A DNA stretch of 64,000 nt, taken from assembly GCF_028748785.1 (NCBI RefSeq), contig NZ_CP110496.1, positions 419,448 to 483,447 on the forward strand, written 5' to 3'. The notes under the pieces are model-generated. The model did no database searches. It saw nothing but the letters and a program-made list of their open reading frames with translations, and was not told the origin of the DNA. This document shows positions 61,467 through 64,000 of this stretch, in pieces (positions within the stretch are counted from its first letter, which is position 1; each line of letters starts with the position of its first letter). The translations under genes were made by a program, and so were the position numbers. Source of the stretch: Candidatus Purcelliella pentastirinorum (GTDB lineage: Bacteria; Pseudomonadota; Gammaproteobacteria; Enterobacterales; Enterobacteriaceae).

Positions 61467-61538
61467 ATGTATTATTTTTTTGTAATTTTATTTTAATTTT
61501 TTATATAAATATATTTAATTATTGATTATTATTTTAGA

Positions 61539-62657
61539 TTAATAATTGTTAATTTTAATATTATGTTTTTTTATGGGTATATTTTTTTTTATTATACCTC
61601 CTCCTAAACAAATATCGTTTAAATAAAAAACAATTGATTGTCCTGGTGTAACTGCTATTATTGGTTTTTTAAATTTTACTTTAATTTCATCATTTATTTT
61701 TTTTTTAATTTTGCATTTTGTACTTTTTTGGTTATATCTTACTTTTATTTCATATTCTAAATTAAAATTAATTTTTATTTTATTAATCCAATGTATTTTA
61801 TTTAAAATCAAACTTTTTGATTGTAAATATGGTGTACATCTATCTTGATCTACAATTAATATATTTTTTTTAATATCTTTTTTTATTACGTACCATGGAC
61901 TATTTTTTTTATTTTTTATTCCACCTATTCCTAACCATTTTCTTTGACCTAATGTGTAGTACATGGCATTTTTATGTTTTCCAATGATATTATTATTTAT
62001 GTCTATTATATTTCCTACTTTATTTGGTATATATTTTTCTATAAAATTTATAAATTTACGTTTTCCTATGAAACAAATTCCAGTTGAATCTTTTTTATTT
62101 GCATTAATAAAATTAAGTTTGTTTGCTATTTTTCTTACTTTAATTTTATTTAAATTTCCTATTGGAAATAATATTTTTTTGATTTGATAGTTTTTTATTG
62201 TATATAAGAAGTAGCTTTGATCTTTTTTTTTATCTGTTCCTTTTAATAAATAGTATTTTTTATTTATTATTTTAGTTCTTACATAATGCCCTGTTGCTAT
62301 ATAATCTGCATTTAATTTATTTAACGCAAATTTTAGAAATAATTTAAATTTTATTTCTTTATTACATATTATATCAGGGTTGGGTGTATTTCCTAATTTA
62401 TATTCTGAAATACAGCATTTGAAGACTTTATCCCAATATTCTGTTGAAAAATTTATTTTATGTAATTTAATTTTTAGTTTTTTACATATTGTTTCAGTGT
62501 CTTGAAGATCTTTTTTTGAATTACAATAATTTTCATGATCATCTTCTTCCCAATTTTTCATAAATAATCCTTCTACATGATATCCTTTTTTTTTAAGTAT
62601 CCATGCAGATACTGAAGAATCTACCCCTCCTGACATAGCTATTATTACTTTTTTCAT
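61539..62657 (-). CDS. mnmA: tRNA-specific 2-thiouridylase MnmA
   Basis: Makes s2U34 in tRNAs for Lys, Glu and Gln, working with the MnmG/MnmE product. 372 aa (E. coli 368). PP-loop MSGGVDSSVSAW at residues 8-19, first catalytic Cys in PNPDIICNKEIKF, second in STGICFIGKRKF, and C-terminal TPGQSIVFYLNDICLGGGII. Divergent from ung across 44-74 bp. With mnmG and miaA it shows anticodon-loop modification is kept. Confidence 0.95.
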   Translation of the reverse strand: MKKVIIAMSGGVDSSVSAWILKKKGYHVEGLFMKNWEEDDHENYCNSKKDLQDTETICKKLKIKLHKINFSTEYWDKVFKCCISEYKLGNTPNPDIICNKEIKFKLFLKFALNKLNADYIATGHYVRTKIINKKYYLLKGTDKKKDQSYFLYTIKNYQIKKILFPIGNLNKIKVRKIANKLNFINANKKDSTGICFIGKRKFINFIEKYIPNKVGNIIDINNNIIGKHKNAMYYTLGQRKWLGIGGIKNKKNSPWYVIKKDIKKNILIVDQDRCTPYLQSKSLILNKIHWINKIKINFNLEYEIKVRYNQKSTKCKIKKKINDEIKVKFKKPIIAVTPGQSIVFYLNDICLGGGIIKKNIPIKKHNIKINNY

Positions 62658-62731
62658 TTTATATTTTTATAATTAAGATTTTATTGTAATATATATATTT
62701 AATGATTTCTATAAATTTATTTTATATCATA

Positions 62732-63400
62732 ATGAATGTGTTATTAAAATGGAAAGATTTATTTGATTTAGAAAAATCTAAAAAATATTTTAGAGATATA
62801 TTTTATTTTTTGAATAAAGAATTATTTTTTGGCAAGAATTTTTATCCTAATAAAAGATTTATTTTTAATGCCTTTCGTATTACAGGATTTGATAAATTAA
62901 AAGTAGTGATTTTAGGTCAAGATCCATATTATGGACATAATCAAGCTAATGGTTTGGCATTTTCTGTTAATGTAGGAGTTAGTATTCCTCCTTCTTTACA
63001 AAATATTTATAAAGAATTATGTTCTAATTTTTTGAATTTTAATATGCCAAATCATGGTTATTTATACAATTGGGCAAAACAAGGTGTTTTTTTACTTAAT
63101 TCTATTTTGACAGTTGAAGCTGGTAAAGCTAATTCTCATTCCCATATAGGTTGGCAAATATTTACGGATGTTGTTATTCGTTTTATTAGTAAATATAAAA
63201 ACAATGTAGTATTTTTACTATGGGGTAAGTATGCACAAAAAAAAATAAATTTAATTAATTTAAATAAACATTATGTTTTAACATCATCTCATCCATCACC
63301 TATGTCTGTAAATATTAGTTTTTTAGGATGTAATCATTTTATAAAAGTTAATAAATTTTTATTGAACAAAAATATTACTCCAATTGATTGGATATTATAA
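62732..63400 (+). CDS. ung: Uracil-DNA glycosylase
   Basis: Excises uracil from DNA, countering cytosine deamination, the main route to AT drift. Catalytic Asp in VVILGQDPYYG, the minor-groove clamp in HPSPMSVN with the catalytic His, and LAFSVNVGVSIPPSL. I take the ATG at 62,732 because MNVLLKWKDLF aligns with the E. coli start MANELTWHDVL and it leaves room for a promoter after mnmA; that gives 222 aa (E. coli 229). An ATG at 62,702 would add ten residues. Stop is 9 bp from the convergent grpE. Confidence 0.94.
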   Translation: MNVLLKWKDLFDLEKSKKYFRDIFYFLNKELFFGKNFYPNKRFIFNAFRITGFDKLKVVILGQDPYYGHNQANGLAFSVNVGVSIPPSLQNIYKELCSNFLNFNMPNHGYLYNWAKQGVFLLNSILTVEAGKANSHSHIGWQIFTDVVIRFISKYKNNVVFLLWGKYAQKKINLINLNKHYVLTSSHPSPMSVNISFLGCNHFIKVNKFLLNKNITPIDWIL

Positions 63401-63409
63401 GTTTTTTTA

Positions 63410-64000
63410 TTATTTTGAAACTATAACCATAGCTGGTCTTAATAATCTTCCATTAAGCAGATATCCTGGTTGCATTATTTTAATAATTTTATTAGCTTTA
63501 ATTTTATCTGATTTTTCCATCATTATTGCTTGATGAATTTTAGGATTAAAAAGTACATTTTGTTCTGAAATATTTTTTACACCAAATTTAGACATTACAT
63601 CAAATAGTGATTTTAATGTTAGTTGTATTCCTTTCATTATAGGTTGTAGTTTTTTGTTATTTTCTTTATTTGCTTTTAATGTTCTTTCTAAATTATCTAC
63701 AACTGGCAATAGTTCATTAATAAATTTTTCTAGTGAAAATTTATGTATTTTTTCTATATTTTGAATGTTTCTTCTATTAATATTCTCAATTTCAGCTTGT
63801 GATCTTAATTGGATATCTTTTATTTTTTTTTTTGTATTTTTTATTTTTTTTTTTAATTTTTTAATTAATTTTTTTTTTTTATTTTTTTTTATTTGTTCGT
63901 CTTCATTTTTAATAAGTTTTTTATTTTCTTTTTCTATTTTTTCTTCTTTATTTTTAATAAGTTTTTTATTTTCTTTTTCTATTTTTTCTTCTTTATTTTT
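63410..64000 (-). CDS. grpE: GrpE nucleotide exchange factor, N-terminus beyond the window
   Basis: Exchange factor for DnaK. The C-terminal part is clear: RSQAEIENINRRNIQNIEKI (the long helix), PVVDNLERTL, VLFNPKIHQAIMME and the end YLLNGRLLRPAMVIVSK. Reading upstream in the same frame stays open to position 64,000, giving 196 codons in the window. The N-terminal part becomes a Lys/Glu/Asn coiled-coil made of exact 15-residue repeats (KNKEEKIEKENKKLI). The start codon is outside. In E. coli GrpE is 197 aa, so this version must be longer. Confidence 0.9.
   Translation of the reverse strand, partial: KNKEEKIEKENKKLIKNKEEKIEKENKKLIKNEDEQIKKNKKKKLIKKLKKKIKNTKKKIKDIQLRSQAEIENINRRNIQNIEKIHKFSLEKFINELLPVVDNLERTLKANKENNKKLQPIMKGIQLTLKSLFDVMSKFGVKNISEQNVLFNPKIHQAIMMEKSDKIKANKIIKIMQPGYLLNGRLLRPAMVIVSK
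63911..64000 (-). repeat. 45-bp tandem repeat in grpE, at least two copies
   Basis: Two perfect 45-bp units, 63,911-63,955 and 63,956-64,000, running into the window edge, so the copy number is unknown. Each encodes KNKEEKIEKENKKLI in the N-terminal tail of GrpE; a shortened related unit follows downstream in the protein. In-frame period suggests tolerated expansion. Confidence 0.9.

Overview
This window is a stretch of a highly reduced, extremely AT-rich chromosome from a gammaproteobacterial (Enterobacterales-like) obligate symbiont. Nearly every protein aligns end to end with an Escherichia coli counterpart, and E. coli gene order survives in blocks: nfuA/bioH, cvpA-accD, lgt-thyA/ygdQ-mutH, rpsA-cmk-serC, mnmG-atpBEFHAGDC, hflCK-miaA-mutL-tsaE-orn-psd-mscM, ompF-asnS, aceE-aceF-lpd, potABCD, purB-mnmA. 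The genes normally found between them (gntX, folC, dedD, hfq, hflX, atpI, rsmG, pdhR, hflD) are absent. There is no insertion sequence, phage, CRISPR array, toxin or defence locus. The host and species cannot be named from this sequence alone; the genome type resembles Buchnera, Wigglesworthia or Blochmannia.

Layout. 1-19,779: cysS (cut by the window edge), folD, glpD, nfuA, bioH, cvpA, accD, lgt, thyA, ygdQ, mutH, rplY, gloC, rpsA, cmk, a decayed serC, trxB, serS, infA, qmcA and ybjG. 19,780-20,798: about 1 kb without protein genes, holding tRNA-Pro and then a cluster of 21-bp direct repeats with DnaA-box-like motifs, a (TAA)13 tract and an AT-rich stretch, which is the best candidate replication origin. 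20,799-29,172: mnmG and the ATP synthase operon with a shortened epsilon subunit. 29,173-40,618: yvcK, the hflC-to-orn block on the minus strand, then psd and mscM. 40,619-50,574: an OmpF-type porin, asnS, cls, plsB, a DedA protein, argE and ppa, all minus strand. 50,724-56,137: the pyruvate dehydrogenase operon. 56,134-61,466: potABCD and purB. 61,539-64,000: mnmA, ung and grpE (cut by the window edge).

Taken together the cell still makes phospholipid (GlpD, PlsB, Psd, Cls, AccD), runs pyruvate oxidation and oxidative phosphorylation (Pdh complex, GlpD, F1Fo ATPase), imports polyamines (PotABCD), keeps a porin and a mechanosensitive channel, keeps part of mismatch and uracil repair (MutH, MutL, Ung), and modifies tRNA (MnmG, MnmA, MiaA, TsaE). 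Serine and pyridoxal synthesis through SerC has been lost.

Base composition is strongly strand-dependent. Left of about 22.7 kb the plus strand is rich in A and C, and right of it in T and G. Genes on the inferred leading strand use T-ending codons (GTT, GGT); lagging-strand genes use A-ending codons and encode proteins swollen with Lys, Asn and Ile. The switch lies close to the mnmG/atpB junction, about 2 kb from the iteron cluster. That offset is one of the more interesting points in the window.
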